From Sediminicoccus sp. KRV36 (lineage in GTDB: Bacteria; Pseudomonadota; Alphaproteobacteria; Acetobacterales; Acetobacteraceae), in NCBI RefSeq assembly GCF_023243115.1, contig NZ_CP085081.1:1550001-1614000 (forward strand): a stretch of DNA of 64,000 nt. The letters run 5' to 3'. The position numbers and the translations under genes were made by a program. The first letter of the stretch is position 1, and each line of letters starts with the position of its first letter. Below, one piece after another: positions 17,101 to 27,141 of this stretch. The notes under the pieces were generated by a model. That model had not been told where the DNA came from. It did not search any database and was given only the letters and a program-made list of their open reading frames with translations.

Positions 17101-17889
17101 TCAACCCGCCGCCAACCCACGCAGGAATTCTGCCCGCGCGCCGGCGCCCGCCATCACAAAGCCGTGGTCCGAGCCGCCCAGGATGAAGCGCGCGCCGAGT
17201 GCCACGTAGTCGCGCGCCACCACCTCGTCATAGACCCCACCCATGCCCATCACCTTGCCGTGCCGGGCGCAGGCGGCGGCCACGCTGGCATAGGCGGCGC
17301 GCACGCGCGGATGGCCGATCTGCCCGGGGATGCCCATGGTGGCCGTCAGGTCGCTCGTGCCGAACATCAGCACATCCACGCCGGGCACGGCGGCGATGGT
17401 ATCGGCATGGGCGACGCTCTCCTCGGTTTCCACCATGCAGGCGATCAGCACCTGCTCATTGCTCTCGCGCTGGGCGGTTGCGGCATCGGGCGGCTGGAAG
17501 CCGTAGAGGATGGGCGGGCCGCCCCAGCTGCGCATCCCCAGGGGCGGGAAGCGAAACGCCTCCACCACCTGCCGCGCCTCGGCCGCGGTATCCACATGCG
17601 GGACGACGACGCCCATGGCGCCATTGTCCAGGCAGCGCGTGCCCTCGAACAGCGCATCCTTGCAGCAGCGCACGATCGGCGTGCAGCCCTGGCCGAGTGC
17701 GGCCATGGAGATCTGCGCGGCCTCCTCCACGCTCATCGCGCCATGTTCCATGTCGATGAAGAGCCAGTCGAAGCCGGTGGCCGCGCCGAGCGCGCCCACG
17801 GCCGAGCCACGCAGATGGTGCACGCCGAAACCGAGTGAGAGCCTGCCCTCCGCCAGGGCCTGCTTGGCGAGGTTCTGCACGATGGGCAT
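17101..17889 (-). CDS. HpcH/HpaI-type aldolase (citrate lyase beta fold)
   Basis: A 262-residue class II pyruvate aldolase-like enzyme. Motifs in order are GFGVHHLRGSAVGALGAATGFDWLFIDMEHGAM (metal and phosphate region), PIVRCC, the NGAMGVVVPHVDTAAEA strand with the conserved Pro-His, CMVETEESV with the Glu metal ligand, and DVLMFGTSDLTATMG, where the Asp is the second metal ligand. The family cleaves 4-hydroxy-2-oxo acids to pyruvate plus an aldehyde; the actual substrate is not evident. The start at 17889 has a strong GGAGGAAAC site. It is divergent from the DUF4139 gene and 36 bases downstream of the iron palindrome, apparently unrelated in function. Confidence 0.88.
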   Translation of the reverse strand: MPIVQNLAKQALAEGRLSLGFGVHHLRGSAVGALGAATGFDWLFIDMEHGAMSVEEAAQISMAALGQGCTPIVRCCKDALFEGTRCLDNGAMGVVVPHVDTAAEARQVVEAFRFPPLGMRSWGGPPILYGFQPPDAATAQRESNEQVLIACMVETEESVAHADTIAAVPGVDVLMFGTSDLTATMGIPGQIGHPRVRAAYASVAAACARHGKVMGMGGVYDEVVARDYVALGARFILGGSDHGFVMAGAGARAEFLRGLAAG

Positions 17890-17999
17890 GGTGTTTCCTC
17901 CGGACTGCGGCGCCAGCGCATCATGCGGGGCTGCAAGGGTCAACTGGACGCGCGCCCCGCGGATCGCCGATGCTGTGCGCCAGCAAGAAGGACGCTGCC

Positions 18000-19997
18000 A
18001 TGAAAGCCCGCCTCTGCCTCGCAGCCTGGCTGCTGATGACCACCCCGCTGGCCGCGCAGGAGCTGCCGGTGCGGGGGGTGACGCTCTCCTCGGCCGGCCT
18101 CGCGCAGATTGAGCGGGGCGGGGGCGTTCCGGCCGATGCGGCGGGCCTCACCTTCCGGGTGCCGCTGGAGGATGTGGATGACATCCTGCGCTCGCTCATC
18201 ATCGCCGACCCGGCCGGGCGGCTGGAGGGCGTGCGGCTTCCCGCGCAGGACCTGGCGGCCGAGGCGTTTCGCGGCCTGCCCCTGCGCCCCGAGGATTTCG
18301 CCAGCCGTGTCAGCCTGCTCAACGCCTTGCGAGGGCAGCGCGTGCAGGCCGGCGCCGTGCAGGGACGCATCGCGGATGCGAGCGAGGTGAACGGCTTTCT
18401 CCGCCTTTCCCTGCTGACTGCATCCGGCCTGCGCAGCGTGACCCTGCGCGACCAGGATGAGGTGCGCCCGCTCGATGGGGATCTCGCCCAGCGCCTGGCC
18501 CGCGCGGCGGAAGCGCTGGCGCAGACGCGCTCGGCCGATACGCGGCAGATCGCGGTGGCGCTGCGCCCGGGTGCCGCGGCGGAGCGGGAGGTGACGTTGA
18601 CCTACGTCGCCGGCGCGCCGCTGTGGAAGCCCTCCTGGCGGCTCAGCGTTCCAGGCTTCGGCATGCCGGGCGAGGCGCGGCTGATGGGCTGGGCCGTGGT
18701 GGAGAACCGCACCGGGGCGGATTGGAACCATGTCAGCCTCTCCCTCGTCTCGGGCGAGGCGGCGGCCTTCCGCCAGCGGCTCTACGCGCCCATCCTGCTG
18801 CCGCGGCGCGAATTGCCGGTGGAGGGCAGCGCGCCCGTCACCGCCCGCGCCGATACCGGCGCGCGGCCCGCACCGCCGCCCCCCGTGCCCATGCCCGCCC
18901 CGGCACCCGCCATGCTGGCCAGCCGGGCGGCGGGAGGCGCGGCGGCGATGGAAGCGCCGCCACCCGCCACCCAGGCGAGCGCCGGCGTCTCCCTCGGCCG
19001 TGTCGCCTTCACCCTGAGCGAGCCGGTGAGCATCCGCTCGGGCGAGACGGCCAACCTTCCCTTCCTCGATCTGCGCCTGGCGGCGGAGCGCGTCTGGTGG
19101 GTGCAGGGGCTGGAGGGGCGCTATCCCTTGCAGGCGGTGCGGCTGCGCAATGAGACGCCGCATGTGCTGCCCGGCGGCCTCGCCACCATCTATGGCAGCG
19201 CGGGGGCGGAGGCGGGCGGCTTCCTGGGCGATGCGGAAATCCGCGGCATGCCGCCGGGCGAGACACGGCTGCTCGCCTTCGCGCGGGATACCGGGGTGCA
19301 ATTCACCGCATCCCAGGCCGGCACGGCCGCACCCACCGGCGTGGTGCTGCGGCGCGGCCTGGTGCTGGTGACGCAGCGCCTCGTGCATCAGGTCAGCCTC
19401 GCTGTGGAGCCCGGCGCCGCGCGTGGGCGCATGGTGCTCGACCTGCCGGCGCGGCGGGGCGAGACGCCGCGCTTCACGCCCATCGGCGAGGGCGATTTCG
19501 GCCTGCGCGTGGAGGCCGTGCTCGATGCCGCACCGACGCGCCTGGACTACGCGTGGGAGCGGATGCAGACGCAGCAGATCCCGCTCTGGGACACGGCCCT
19601 GCCCGAGCCGCTGCCGCCGCTCTGGCGGGAGCTGAATCTGGAGCGGGACACAGCGCGGCTGCCGGGCGGCAATGACCGGCTGGAAGCCTTGCGGCTGGTG
19701 CTCGGCCAGCTTCCGCCGGAGGCGACGGGGCGGGCCGAACTCACTGCCCTGGTGGCCGATTTCACCGAGGCGCGGCGCCTGATGGATGAATTCCGTGGCG
19801 TGGCCCGCACCTATGCCACGGCGGAAGCCAATCTGGCCCGCGCCCGCCAGGCGCTGGAGGACCGCAGCGGCGCCGAAAAGGAGCGCGCGGCAGGCGCGCT
19901 GAACGCGGCATCCCTGGCGGTGGAGCGGGCCGGCACGGCCGCGGATCAGGCATGGACCGCCTGGCGCGCGGCGGCGCAGAAGGTGGTGATGCGGTGA
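18000..19997 (+). CDS. Secreted DUF4139-domain protein
   Basis: A 665-residue protein with a signal peptide (MKARLCLAAWLLMTTPLAAQ). The middle carries the DUF4139 beta-sandwich signature: the APLWKPSWRLSV strand around residue 210, then GWAVVENRTGADWNHVSLSLVSGEA, followed by a Pro/Ala-rich linker (APPPPVPMPAPAPA) and a second half with VALRLRNETPHVLPGGLATIYG-type strands. A helical, probably coiled-coil segment (EARRLMDEFRG onward) fills the last 80 residues. DUF4139 proteins are periplasmic or surface proteins of unsettled function, some annotated as mucoidy-inhibitor-like. The start at 18000 follows AAGAAGGA. No operon partner. Confidence 0.8.
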   Translation: MKARLCLAAWLLMTTPLAAQELPVRGVTLSSAGLAQIERGGGVPADAAGLTFRVPLEDVDDILRSLIIADPAGRLEGVRLPAQDLAAEAFRGLPLRPEDFASRVSLLNALRGQRVQAGAVQGRIADASEVNGFLRLSLLTASGLRSVTLRDQDEVRPLDGDLAQRLARAAEALAQTRSADTRQIAVALRPGAAAEREVTLTYVAGAPLWKPSWRLSVPGFGMPGEARLMGWAVVENRTGADWNHVSLSLVSGEAAAFRQRLYAPILLPRRELPVEGSAPVTARADTGARPAPPPPVPMPAPAPAMLASRAAGGAAAMEAPPPATQASAGVSLGRVAFTLSEPVSIRSGETANLPFLDLRLAAERVWWVQGLEGRYPLQAVRLRNETPHVLPGGLATIYGSAGAEAGGFLGDAEIRGMPPGETRLLAFARDTGVQFTASQAGTAAPTGVVLRRGLVLVTQRLVHQVSLAVEPGAARGRMVLDLPARRGETPRFTPIGEGDFGLRVEAVLDAAPTRLDYAWERMQTQQIPLWDTALPEPLPPLWRELNLERDTARLPGGNDRLEALRLVLGQLPPEATGRAELTALVADFTEARRLMDEFRGVARTYATAEANLARARQALEDRSGAEKERAAGALNAASLAVERAGTAADQAWTAWRAAAQKVVMR

Positions 19998-20092
19998 TGC
20001 GGCAGCGCCGCGGGAAGCGGCTCCGCCTGGCCGGCACCGCAGGGGCGCGATGAATGGAACTGCCCGACGTGATGCTGGCGGGCGGCCGTGAA

Positions 20093-20112
20093 CGGGGCAG
20101 CGTTCCGCCCCG
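20093..20112. terminator. Short hairpin between convergent genes
   Basis: CGGGGC (20093-20098) pairs with GCCCCG (20107-20112) over an 8-base loop, between the convergent DUF4139 and RidA genes. No T-run follows on either strand, so it is only a candidate bidirectional terminator. Confidence 0.3.
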
Positions 20113-20123
20113 GCGCCGGCAGG

Positions 20124-20573
20124 CTACCGCGCCGCGATCCCGACGATTTCCACCTTCGCATCGCGCGGCAGCCGGCCGGCCTGGACGGTGGCCCGGGCGG
20201 GTGGATTGGTCGGGAAATAGGTCGCGTAGACGGCGTTCATTCGCGCGAATTCATTGAGATCGGCCATGAAGACCGTGGTGGTGACGATGTCGCTCATGCG
20301 GAAGCCGGCGGCCTCGACCACGGCTTTCAGATTGTCCAGCACGCGGCGCGTCTCGGCCTCGATACTGCGGTCGGAGATCATCTGGTTGGTGGCCGGGTCC
20401 AGCGCGATCTGCCCGGCGAGGTAAAGCGTGTTGCCGACGCGCAGGGCCTGGCTGTAGGGGCCGATGGCGGCGGGTGAATCCGGCGTGGAAATCACCTGTG
20501 GCTGGCTCCGCGCAGGCTGCACCAGGGCGGGCGTGGCAAGGGCAAGCAGAAGCAGGGCGAGGCGGGCTGTCAT
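20124..20573 (-). CDS. RidA-family protein with a signal peptide
   Basis: A 149-residue protein with a typical Sec signal (MTARLALLLLALATPALVQ, cleavage near ARSQ) followed by a complete RidA/YjgF domain. Motifs include IGPYSQALRVGNTLYLAGQIALDP, TNQMISDRSIEAETRRVLDNLKAVVEAAG, and PARATVQAGRLPRDAKVEI with the conserved catalytic Arg127 of the enamine/imine deaminase group. Classical RidA acts in the cytoplasm on imines released by PLP enzymes; export to the periplasm implies a different substrate. It is 113 bases downstream of the DNA ligase gene on the same strand, but a functional link is not apparent. Confidence 0.88.
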   Translation of the reverse strand: MTARLALLLLALATPALVQPARSQPQVISTPDSPAAIGPYSQALRVGNTLYLAGQIALDPATNQMISDRSIEAETRRVLDNLKAVVEAAGFRMSDIVTTTVFMADLNEFARMNAVYATYFPTNPPARATVQAGRLPRDAKVEIVGIAAR

Positions 20574-20686
20574 GCGGGGCTCTCCATGGCGGGCCGGTAA
20601 GCTTACGGACATCTTCTTCGCTTCCGCAATCCGCTTCTGCCTGGAGGCGCCTCGCCGGAAGCGAAGCCGCGCGGCGTCAACATGCT

Positions 20687-22276
20687 TCAGCGCTTGATCA
20701 TGGCCTCCAGCGTTTCCAGCCGGTCCGCCTCGGCCGCCGGCTTGTCGCGCCGCAGCCGCGCGATGCGGGGGAAGCGCAGTGCCACGCCGGATTTGTGGCG
20801 GGGCGAGTATTGCGCGGCGTCGAACTCCACCTCCAGCACCAGGGCCTTTTCCACCTCGCGCACGGGTCCGAAGCGGGCGGTGGTGTGGTCGCGGATCCAT
20901 TTGTCGAGGAAGGCCAGCTCCGCATCCGTGTAGCCGGAATAGGCCTTGCCGATGGGCACAAGCTCCTCCCCCCGCCAGAGGCCGAAGGTGTAGTCCGAAT
21001 AGAAGCTGCTGCGCTTCCCATGGCCGCGTTGCGCATACATCAGCACCGCATCCACATTCAGCGGGTCGCGCTTCCATTTCCACCAGGGCCCCTTGATGCG
21101 GCCAGGGGAATAGACGCTGTCGCCACGCTTCAGCATCAGCCCCTCGATCGAAGCGGCGCGCGTGCCGGCGCGGATCTCGGCGAGTTCCTCCATGCTGGCG
21201 AAGGCGATGAGCGGCGAGAGGTCCATGCGCGCCGGCGCCTCGCGCGCGTGCCACGCCTCCAGCCGGGCGCGGCGCGCGTCGAAGGGCAGGGGGCGCAGAT
21301 CCTCCTCGCCCTCAAACAGCAGGTCATAGAGGCGGACATGCGCCGGATGGTCGCGCTGCAGCTTCGCCGTCACGCTCTTGCGGTTCAGCCGCTGCTGGAG
21401 GTCGCCGAAGGGTGCCACCTCGCCCTCGCGCACCACCAGCAACTCCCCATCGGCGACGCCGTGGAAGCGCATCGCCTCCAGGATTTCGGGAAACCCGGCG
21501 GAGATATCCTCGCCCGAGCGGGACCAGAGTCTGGCCCCGCCAGGCCCCGCCGTGAGTTGCACGCGAATGCCATCCCATTTCCACTCGGCCCGCCAATCGG
21601 GCGCGTGCAGCCGGGCGTAATCCGCATCCTCCAGCGGATGGGCCAGCATCAGCGGGCGGAAGACCGGCGCGCCATTGGGATCAGGCCGCGGCCCGCGGCC
21701 CTCCAGCCAGGCAAAGAGCGGCACATAGGGGGGTGCCACGCCGTGCCACACCTCCTCGATCTCGCTCACATCCACATGGGCCCATTCGGCCAGGGCCGTC
21801 CGGGCGAGGCGGCCCGAGGCGCCGACGCGCAGGCCGCCGGTGATGAGCTTGATCAGCGCCAGCCGCGCGCCGGAATCCAGCGCATCCAGCCAGGCGGTGA
21901 TGATCTGCGGCAGGGCTGACCTGGGTGCCGTCTCCAGCGTTTCGATCACCTCGGCCAAGCCCGGGGGTTTTGGGTTGAGGGCGGCATCGCTGCCCGAAGC
22001 CTCGGGCCAGAGCAGCGCGATGGTTTCCGCCAGGTCACCCACATAATCATAGCTCAGCGCAAACAGCGTGGGGTCGGTGCGCGTGGCGATGAGTTCGCGC
22101 AGCAGGCCGGGCTTGGCCGTCCGGAACACCAATTCCCCCGCCAGGGCCGCGAGTCCGATGCCGCGATCGGGGTCCGGCTGGGCGGCGAACCATTGGCGCA
22201 GCAGCGCGATTTTCCCCAGGCGGCCCGGCGTGAACACCAGGCGCTCTAGCAATTCGGCAAAGGCAGGAAGGCTCAT
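20687..22276 (-). CDS. ATP-dependent DNA ligase
   Basis: A 529-residue ligase of the bacterial type found in ligase-associated DNA-repair clusters. It has an N-terminal helical DNA-binding domain (MSLPAFAELLERLVFTPGRLGKIALL; SYDYVGDLAETIALLW), then the adenylation domain with motif I EWKWDGIRV containing the AMP-accepting Lys233. Motifs III-V follow around FPEILEAM, DGELLV and EGLMLKRGDSVYSPGRIKGPWWKWKRD. The OB-fold comes last and ends in RFPRIARLRRDKPAAEAD. The usual partners (exonuclease, Lhr-type helicase, PdeM phosphatase) are absent from both sides. No clear ribosome site precedes the ATG, but the N terminus aligns with the family. Confidence 0.92.
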   Translation of the reverse strand: MSLPAFAELLERLVFTPGRLGKIALLRQWFAAQPDPDRGIGLAALAGELVFRTAKPGLLRELIATRTDPTLFALSYDYVGDLAETIALLWPEASGSDAALNPKPPGLAEVIETLETAPRSALPQIITAWLDALDSGARLALIKLITGGLRVGASGRLARTALAEWAHVDVSEIEEVWHGVAPPYVPLFAWLEGRGPRPDPNGAPVFRPLMLAHPLEDADYARLHAPDWRAEWKWDGIRVQLTAGPGGARLWSRSGEDISAGFPEILEAMRFHGVADGELLVVREGEVAPFGDLQQRLNRKSVTAKLQRDHPAHVRLYDLLFEGEEDLRPLPFDARRARLEAWHAREAPARMDLSPLIAFASMEELAEIRAGTRAASIEGLMLKRGDSVYSPGRIKGPWWKWKRDPLNVDAVLMYAQRGHGKRSSFYSDYTFGLWRGEELVPIGKAYSGYTDAELAFLDKWIRDHTTARFGPVREVEKALVLEVEFDAAQYSPRHKSGVALRFPRIARLRRDKPAAEADRLETLEAMIKR

Positions 22277-22344
22277 CGGCGCAGTTTAGCGCCGTTTGAG
22301 CGCGGGAGTCGTCCTGGCCCGCCGGCGCTTTGCGTCCGCCATGC

Positions 22345-24006
22345 TCAACTGCGCTTCATCGCACGCGTCAGCGCGTAAACCGGCAGGAGGCCGGCCAGCA
22401 CGATGAGCAGGGCCGAGGTGCTGGCCTCGGCCAGGCGTTCATCGGAAGCGAGGTTGTAGACGCGCACGGCCAGCGTATCGAAATCAAAGGGGCGCACGAT
22501 GAGCGTGGCCGGCAATTCCTTCATGGTATCCACGAAGACCAGGATGCCCGCCGTCAGCAGCGCCCCGCGTGAGAGTGGCAGTTCCACCCGCCACACCGCC
22601 TCGCCAGGCCCGCAGCCCAGCGAGCGGGCGGCGGATTGGAAGCTCGGCTTGAGCCGCGCGAGGCCGCTTTCAACGGAGGAGAGCGCGACACCCAGGAAGC
22701 GCACCAGATAGGCAAAGATCAACGCCGCCACCGTGCCCGAGAGCAACAGCCCGGAACTGACACCGAAGCTCGATCGCAGCCAGGCATCCAGCGCATTGTC
22801 GAACAGGCCGAAGGGCACCAGCGTGCCGACCGCGATCACCGAGCCCGGCACGGCATAGCCCAGCCCCGCCGCCCGATTGGCCCAGCGGCCCGTGACACTC
22901 GGATAAAGCCGCGCGGCCCAGGCGAGCCAGGCGGCGATCAGTACGGCCAAAAGGGCCGTGATGGCGGCCAGGGTCAGCGAATGGGTCAGGAAGGGCAGGA
23001 AGCGGCCGGGCGAAAGTGGGTCGCCCGCTTCGATCATCAGGACGAGCAGCGCGCCGCCCGGAATGACGAAGCCCAGCAGCAGGGGCGCTGTGCAGGCCAG
23101 GATGGCCAGCGCCGCCTTGGCGCCGCGCAGCTCCACCGGGCGGAAGGGGGCGTGGCGCGTCGTCATCGGGTGGAAGCGCCGCCCGCCGCGGCTGGCCTGT
23201 TCCAGGGCCAGCAGCAGCCCGACGCAGAGCAGCAGGGCGGCGGCCAATTGGCTGGCCGCCCCCCGATCGGCCATGCCGAACCAGGCCTCATAAATACCGG
23301 TGGTGAAGGTGCGCAGGCCGAAATGCTGCACCGTGCCGAAATCGGCCAGCGTCTCCATCAGCACGAGCGCCAGCCCCGCCACCAGCGCCGGGCGCGCCAG
23401 GGGCAGCGCCACATGCCAGAAGCAGCGCGAGAGGGAATGGCCCAGCGTGCGCGAGACCTCTACCAGGCAGGTGGATTGCGCGAGGAAGGCCGCGCGGCAC
23501 AACAGATAGACATAAGGGTAGAGCACCATGGCCAGCACCAGGGCCGCGCCCTGCAGGCTGCGCATCTCGGGGAACCAGTAGGCGCCGAAGCGCCAGCCCG
23601 TGGCGCCCCGCAGCGAGGATTGCAGCGGCCCCGCCACATCCATCAGCCAGGTCCAGGCATAGCCGCTGACATAGGCGGGCATGGCCAGCGGCAGCAGCAG
23701 CGCCACCTGGAGGAAGGCGCGGCCGCGAAACTCGCAGGCGGTGACCAGCCAGGCGGTGATGGCGCCGGCGCTGCCCGCCATCACGGCCACCAGCAGGGCA
23801 AGTGCGGCCGTGGTGCCGAGCATCTCGGGCAGGGAGGTGCGCCAGATATGCAGCCAGACCTCCCCCGGGGGGGTGATGGCGGCGGCCAGCACGGCGGCGA
23901 TGGGCAGCAGGATCAGCGCGGCCACGCCGAGTGTCAGCCGCGCCCAGACGGGGCGGCGGCTGGGCGGGGCGCGTTGTGTCAGGGCCGGCTCGGCGATGGC
24001 GCTCAT
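22345..24006 (-). CDS. Fe(III) ABC transporter permease (fused double permease)
   Basis: A 553-residue inner-membrane protein with two copies of the binding-protein-dependent permease domain and about 12 membrane spans. The N half has LLPLAMPAYVSGYAWTWLMD and the EAA-loop region VSRTLGHSLSRCFWHVALPLARPALVAG; the C half has the GLGYAVPGSVIAVGTLVPFGLFD stretch and a second EAA loop, SARSLGCGPGEAVWRVELPLSRGALLTAG. This fused form is characteristic of FbpB/FutB-like ferric-iron permeases. A Fur-like site lies 8 bases before the ATG, supporting iron regulation. The nearest binding protein is at 15958-16980; the ATPase must be elsewhere. Confidence 0.92.
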   Translation of the reverse strand: MSAIAEPALTQRAPPSRRPVWARLTLGVAALILLPIAAVLAAAITPPGEVWLHIWRTSLPEMLGTTAALALLVAVMAGSAGAITAWLVTACEFRGRAFLQVALLLPLAMPAYVSGYAWTWLMDVAGPLQSSLRGATGWRFGAYWFPEMRSLQGAALVLAMVLYPYVYLLCRAAFLAQSTCLVEVSRTLGHSLSRCFWHVALPLARPALVAGLALVLMETLADFGTVQHFGLRTFTTGIYEAWFGMADRGAASQLAAALLLCVGLLLALEQASRGGRRFHPMTTRHAPFRPVELRGAKAALAILACTAPLLLGFVIPGGALLVLMIEAGDPLSPGRFLPFLTHSLTLAAITALLAVLIAAWLAWAARLYPSVTGRWANRAAGLGYAVPGSVIAVGTLVPFGLFDNALDAWLRSSFGVSSGLLLSGTVAALIFAYLVRFLGVALSSVESGLARLKPSFQSAARSLGCGPGEAVWRVELPLSRGALLTAGILVFVDTMKELPATLIVRPFDFDTLAVRVYNLASDERLAEASTSALLIVLAGLLPVYALTRAMKRS

Positions 24007-24013
24007 GGTGAGT

Positions 24014-24028
24014 TGCGACGCATTCTCA
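24014..24028. promoter_or_regulatory. Fur-like box in front of the iron permease gene
   Basis: TGCGACGCATTCTCA matches 11 of 15 positions of TGCGAATGGTTCTCA in the double operator at 17048-17062, with the same TGCGA and TTCTCA ends. It occupies the region immediately before the permease ATG (24006), where a ribosome-binding site would normally be; no Shine-Dalgarno sequence is visible there, so the message may start very close to the ATG. Confidence 0.6.
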
Positions 24029-24064
24029 TTTGCGGCGCAGCTCTACACCAAAGCCGCGGGCTGG

Positions 24065-24700
24065 TCAGCCCTTCTTGCCGGCTTCCCATTCCGCGAGGGT
24101 GATGCGCGGCACCTCGATCCGGTCCGTGGTGCGGGCATACCAGCCGCGCCCATGCATGCGGCCGACGAGGTCGAGCTTGGGGGTATCGATGTATTTCTTG
24201 TCCACATCCATCACCGCATCATCGCGCACATGCATGGCCAGCACGCGGCCCAGGACGATGGTGTGATGGCCCACCGGGACCAGCTGGAAGGTCTCGCATT
24301 CCAGCGCCACCGGGCTTTCGCCGATGCGCGGCACCTTGATCTTGCTGGAGGGGATCTTCGTCAGCTTCGCCTCCTCCAGTTCATCCACCTCGGGGCCGAA
24401 ATCGGTGGCGGTGATGTTCATGTGCGGCAGGTGGGATTGCGGCACCAGGCACACCACGAACTGGCCGAGTGCCTTGATATTGGCCAGCGTGTCCTTGGCC
24501 GAGCCCGAGGGCTTCGGCCCGCAGCCGATGCCGATCACCACCGGGTCGTCGGAAAAGGCGTTGAAGAAGGAATAGGGCGCCGCATTCACGACCCCCGCCG
24601 CATCCTGCGTCACCACCCAGGCGATGGGGCGCGGCACGACGGTGGAGACCACCAGCTTGTAGCGGTCACTGGCGGGAAGGGTTTCGAAATCGAAGAACAT
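24065..24700 (-). CDS. Flavin reductase-like (FMN-binding split-barrel) protein
   Basis: A protein of about 211 residues in the FMN-binding split-barrel class, the type that supplies reduced flavin or binds FMN for two-component oxygenases. Diagnostic segments are [49 protein letters not shown] near the N terminus and [28 protein letters not shown] further on. Start 24700 (MFFDFETL) is favoured because GAGG precedes it by nine bases; an in-frame ATG at 24715 is possible. It is adjacent to but not overlapping the iron permease, and no oxygenase partner is next to it. Confidence 0.88.
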   Translation of the reverse strand: MFFDFETLPASDRYKLVVSTVVPRPIAWVVTQDAAGVVNAAPYSFFNAFSDDPVVIGIGCGPKPSGSAKDTLANIKALGQFVVCLVPQSHLPHMNITATDFGPEVDELEEAKLTKIPSSKIKVPRIGESPVALECETFQLVPVGHHTIVLGRVLAMHVRDDAVMDVDKKYIDTPKLDLVGRMHGRGWYARTTDRIEVPRITLAEWEAGKKG

Positions 24701-24822
24701 CGGGCGCGGCCTCATGGGTTATGGGCGCAAATTGCGGGTGGGGCGGGCTTCTGTCGAGGGGGGATTCACCCGGCCTTAACGGGCACGCGGGCAGGGTGGC
24801 GGCGACAAGGAGAATCCACCCC

Positions 24823-27138
24823 ATGCGTTTCGTTCGTGATTTGTCGGTTGGCCGAAAGCTTGCGCTAAGCGCCGGCGTGGCCCTGATTCTCCTGGGCGGA
24901 CTTGTCGCCCTGGTCAGCCGGGAAAACGCGCAGGTGGCGGCCGAGCAGGCGGCCGAGCGCCGTGCCGCCGCAGCGCGCCTTGCCTCCTACGAGGCCGCGC
25001 ACCTCATGATGGACGCGAACAATGCCCAGCGCGGCGTGCTGCTGGCCAATCAGCCCGAGCGCCTGCAAGGCGAGGCCGTGGTGATGGAACGCAGCCTGGC
25101 CGAGGCGCTGCGCCACCTGGAGCAGGCGCGCAGCCTGGCCACGGCCCCGGCGGCGATCCAGCCGCTGGAGACCACCATCCGCGAATTCGCGGAATATCGT
25201 GCCTCCATGCTGGCTGTCGTCGCCGCGCGCCGCGAGCTGATCCAGAAGCGCGACGCCGATTTCTTTCCCCGCTTCGCGGAGTTCGACCAGGCGCTGGAGG
25301 CGGCCAATGCCGGTCTGCATTTCGGCGTCGAGGGCGATGCGCGCGACGAATTGCGGGATGTCATGACCACCTATGTCCAGGCCATCAATGAGGTGCGGAT
25401 GAGCATCCAGCGCTATCTCGCGACGGATGATGCCTCGGCCGCGGCGCGGGTGCGCCGCGCGGCCGCGCAGAGCCGCGTGCATGCCCGCCGCCTGGCCGCG
25501 GCGGCGCCGGCCCCGGTCCGGCCCGATATGGAGCGCCTGGCTGGCGCCGGCCAGAATCTGGCGGAGCAGGCGGAAGCGGTGATGGCGCTGGGTGCGCGCG
25601 TCCATGAGATCCGCAACACGCGCAACACGCCCGCCCGGGAGCGCAGCCTGGCTGCCCTGAGTGCCGCGAACTCCGCGCTGGAAGCCGGGGCCCAGGCCAA
25701 TGCCGCCTCGGCCGCCGCCGCCATGGTGGGGATGGAGCGCAGCGTGCTGATCATCGGCGCCGTGGTGGCGCTGATGCTGGTCGTCTCCGGCTGGCTGACC
25801 GCGCGTGCCATCGGCCTGCCCCTGCGCCGGATCGCGGGTTCGGTGCGGCGCATCGCGGGTGGCGATACGGCGCAGGCCGTGCCGGAACAGGACCGGCGCG
25901 ATGAGATCGGCCAGATCGCGGTGGCCCTGGAGGAACTGCGGGGCGAGGTGGAGCAGGCCTTTGCGCGCCAGCAGATGCTGGAACAGATGCCCGCGGGCGT
26001 GATGATCGCCGACCCGAAGAACGAGTTCCGGATCAGCTACATGAATCCTGAGACGCATCGCCTCATCAAGCGCATCGAGCATGTGCTGCCGGTCAAGGCC
26101 GATGAGATGCTGGGCCAGAGCATCGACATCTTCCACAAGCATCCTTCGCACCAGCGCAACATGCTCTCCGACCCGTCGCGCCTGCCGCACCGGACCCGCA
26201 TCACCACGGGCGGCGAGGTGCTGGACCTCAGCATCACCGCCATTCGTGACCGCGCGGGCGAATATGTGGCGCCCATGCTGGTCTGGAACCTGGTGACGGC
26301 GCAGGCCAAGCTTGCCGACAATTTCGAGCAGGAGATGGGCGGCGTGGTGGATGCGGTGGCCGCCGCCGCCGGGCAGATGCAGCAATCCGCCCATGCGCTC
26401 TCCGGCTCGGCCGCGACCTCGGGGCGGGAGGCGGATGCCGTGGCCGAGGCCTCGGGCCGGGCGGGGGCCGATGTGCAGGCGGTGGCCGCCAGTGCCGAGG
26501 AACTCGCCGCCAGTGTCGCGGAGATCACGCGGCAGGTGGCCGAAGGGGCGGAGGTGGCGCGCTCCGCCGCCGATGCGGCGCGGGCCACGGATGGCACGGT
26601 GCAGGGCCTGGCCCAGGCCGCCACCCGGATCGGCGACGTGGTCCGGCTGATCAGCGACATCGCGGGCCAGACGAATCTGCTGGCGCTCAACGCCACCATT
26701 GAGGCCGCGCGGGCGGGCGATGCCGGCAAGGGCTTCGCCGTAGTGGCGAGCGAGGTGAAGAACCTGGCCGCGCAAACCGCGAAAGCCACCGAGGAGATCG
26801 CCGCCCAGATCGGCGGCATCCAGGGCAGCACCGGCCAGGCGGTGGCCGCGCTGCAATCCATCACCGCCACCATCGAGCGGATGAACGAAGTCACGACGGC
26901 GATTGCCGCCGCCGTCGAGGAGCAGGGGGCGGCCACGCGGGAAATTGCCCGCAGCGCGGCCCTGGTGGCGGAGGGCACGGGCGCTGTGACGCGCCGGATC
27001 AACGATGTGCGCGTGGCCTCCGGGCAGACAGGCCGTTCGGCGGGGGAGGTGTTGGAGGCATCGAATGACCTGGCGCGTCAGGCCGGGATGCTGCGCGAGA
27101 AATCCACCGACTTCCTCAAGCAGGTGCGGGCAAGCTGA
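24823..27138 (+). CDS. Methyl-accepting chemotaxis protein with periplasmic helical sensor, HAMP and PAS
   Basis: A 771-residue transmembrane chemoreceptor. There is a short cytoplasmic start and a first membrane helix at about residues 12-30 ([19 protein letters not shown]). A long helical periplasmic region to about 300 follows (four-helix-bundle or CHASE3-like, without Cache strands), then membrane helix 2 ([18 protein letters not shown]), HAMP, and a PAS-like segment ([18 protein letters not shown]...YMNPET). The C-terminal signalling domain carries the invariant hairpin tip [32 protein letters not shown]. It would report to CheA/CheW, none of which is in the window. The start at 24823 has AAGGAG. 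The cytoplasmic PAS allows a second input such as redox or energy state. Confidence 0.93.
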   Translation: MRFVRDLSVGRKLALSAGVALILLGGLVALVSRENAQVAAEQAAERRAAAARLASYEAAHLMMDANNAQRGVLLANQPERLQGEAVVMERSLAEALRHLEQARSLATAPAAIQPLETTIREFAEYRASMLAVVAARRELIQKRDADFFPRFAEFDQALEAANAGLHFGVEGDARDELRDVMTTYVQAINEVRMSIQRYLATDDASAAARVRRAAAQSRVHARRLAAAAPAPVRPDMERLAGAGQNLAEQAEAVMALGARVHEIRNTRNTPARERSLAALSAANSALEAGAQANAASAAAAMVGMERSVLIIGAVVALMLVVSGWLTARAIGLPLRRIAGSVRRIAGGDTAQAVPEQDRRDEIGQIAVALEELRGEVEQAFARQQMLEQMPAGVMIADPKNEFRISYMNPETHRLIKRIEHVLPVKADEMLGQSIDIFHKHPSHQRNMLSDPSRLPHRTRITTGGEVLDLSITAIRDRAGEYVAPMLVWNLVTAQAKLADNFEQEMGGVVDAVAAAAGQMQQSAHALSGSAATSGREADAVAEASGRAGADVQAVAASAEELAASVAEITRQVAEGAEVARSAADAARATDGTVQGLAQAATRIGDVVRLISDIAGQTNLLALNATIEAARAGDAGKGFAVVASEVKNLAAQTAKATEEIAAQIGGIQGSTGQAVAALQSITATIERMNEVTTAIAAAVEEQGAATREIARSAALVAEGTGAVTRRINDVRVASGQTGRSAGEVLEASNDLARQAGMLREKSTDFLKQVRAS

Positions 27139-27141
27139 GGT

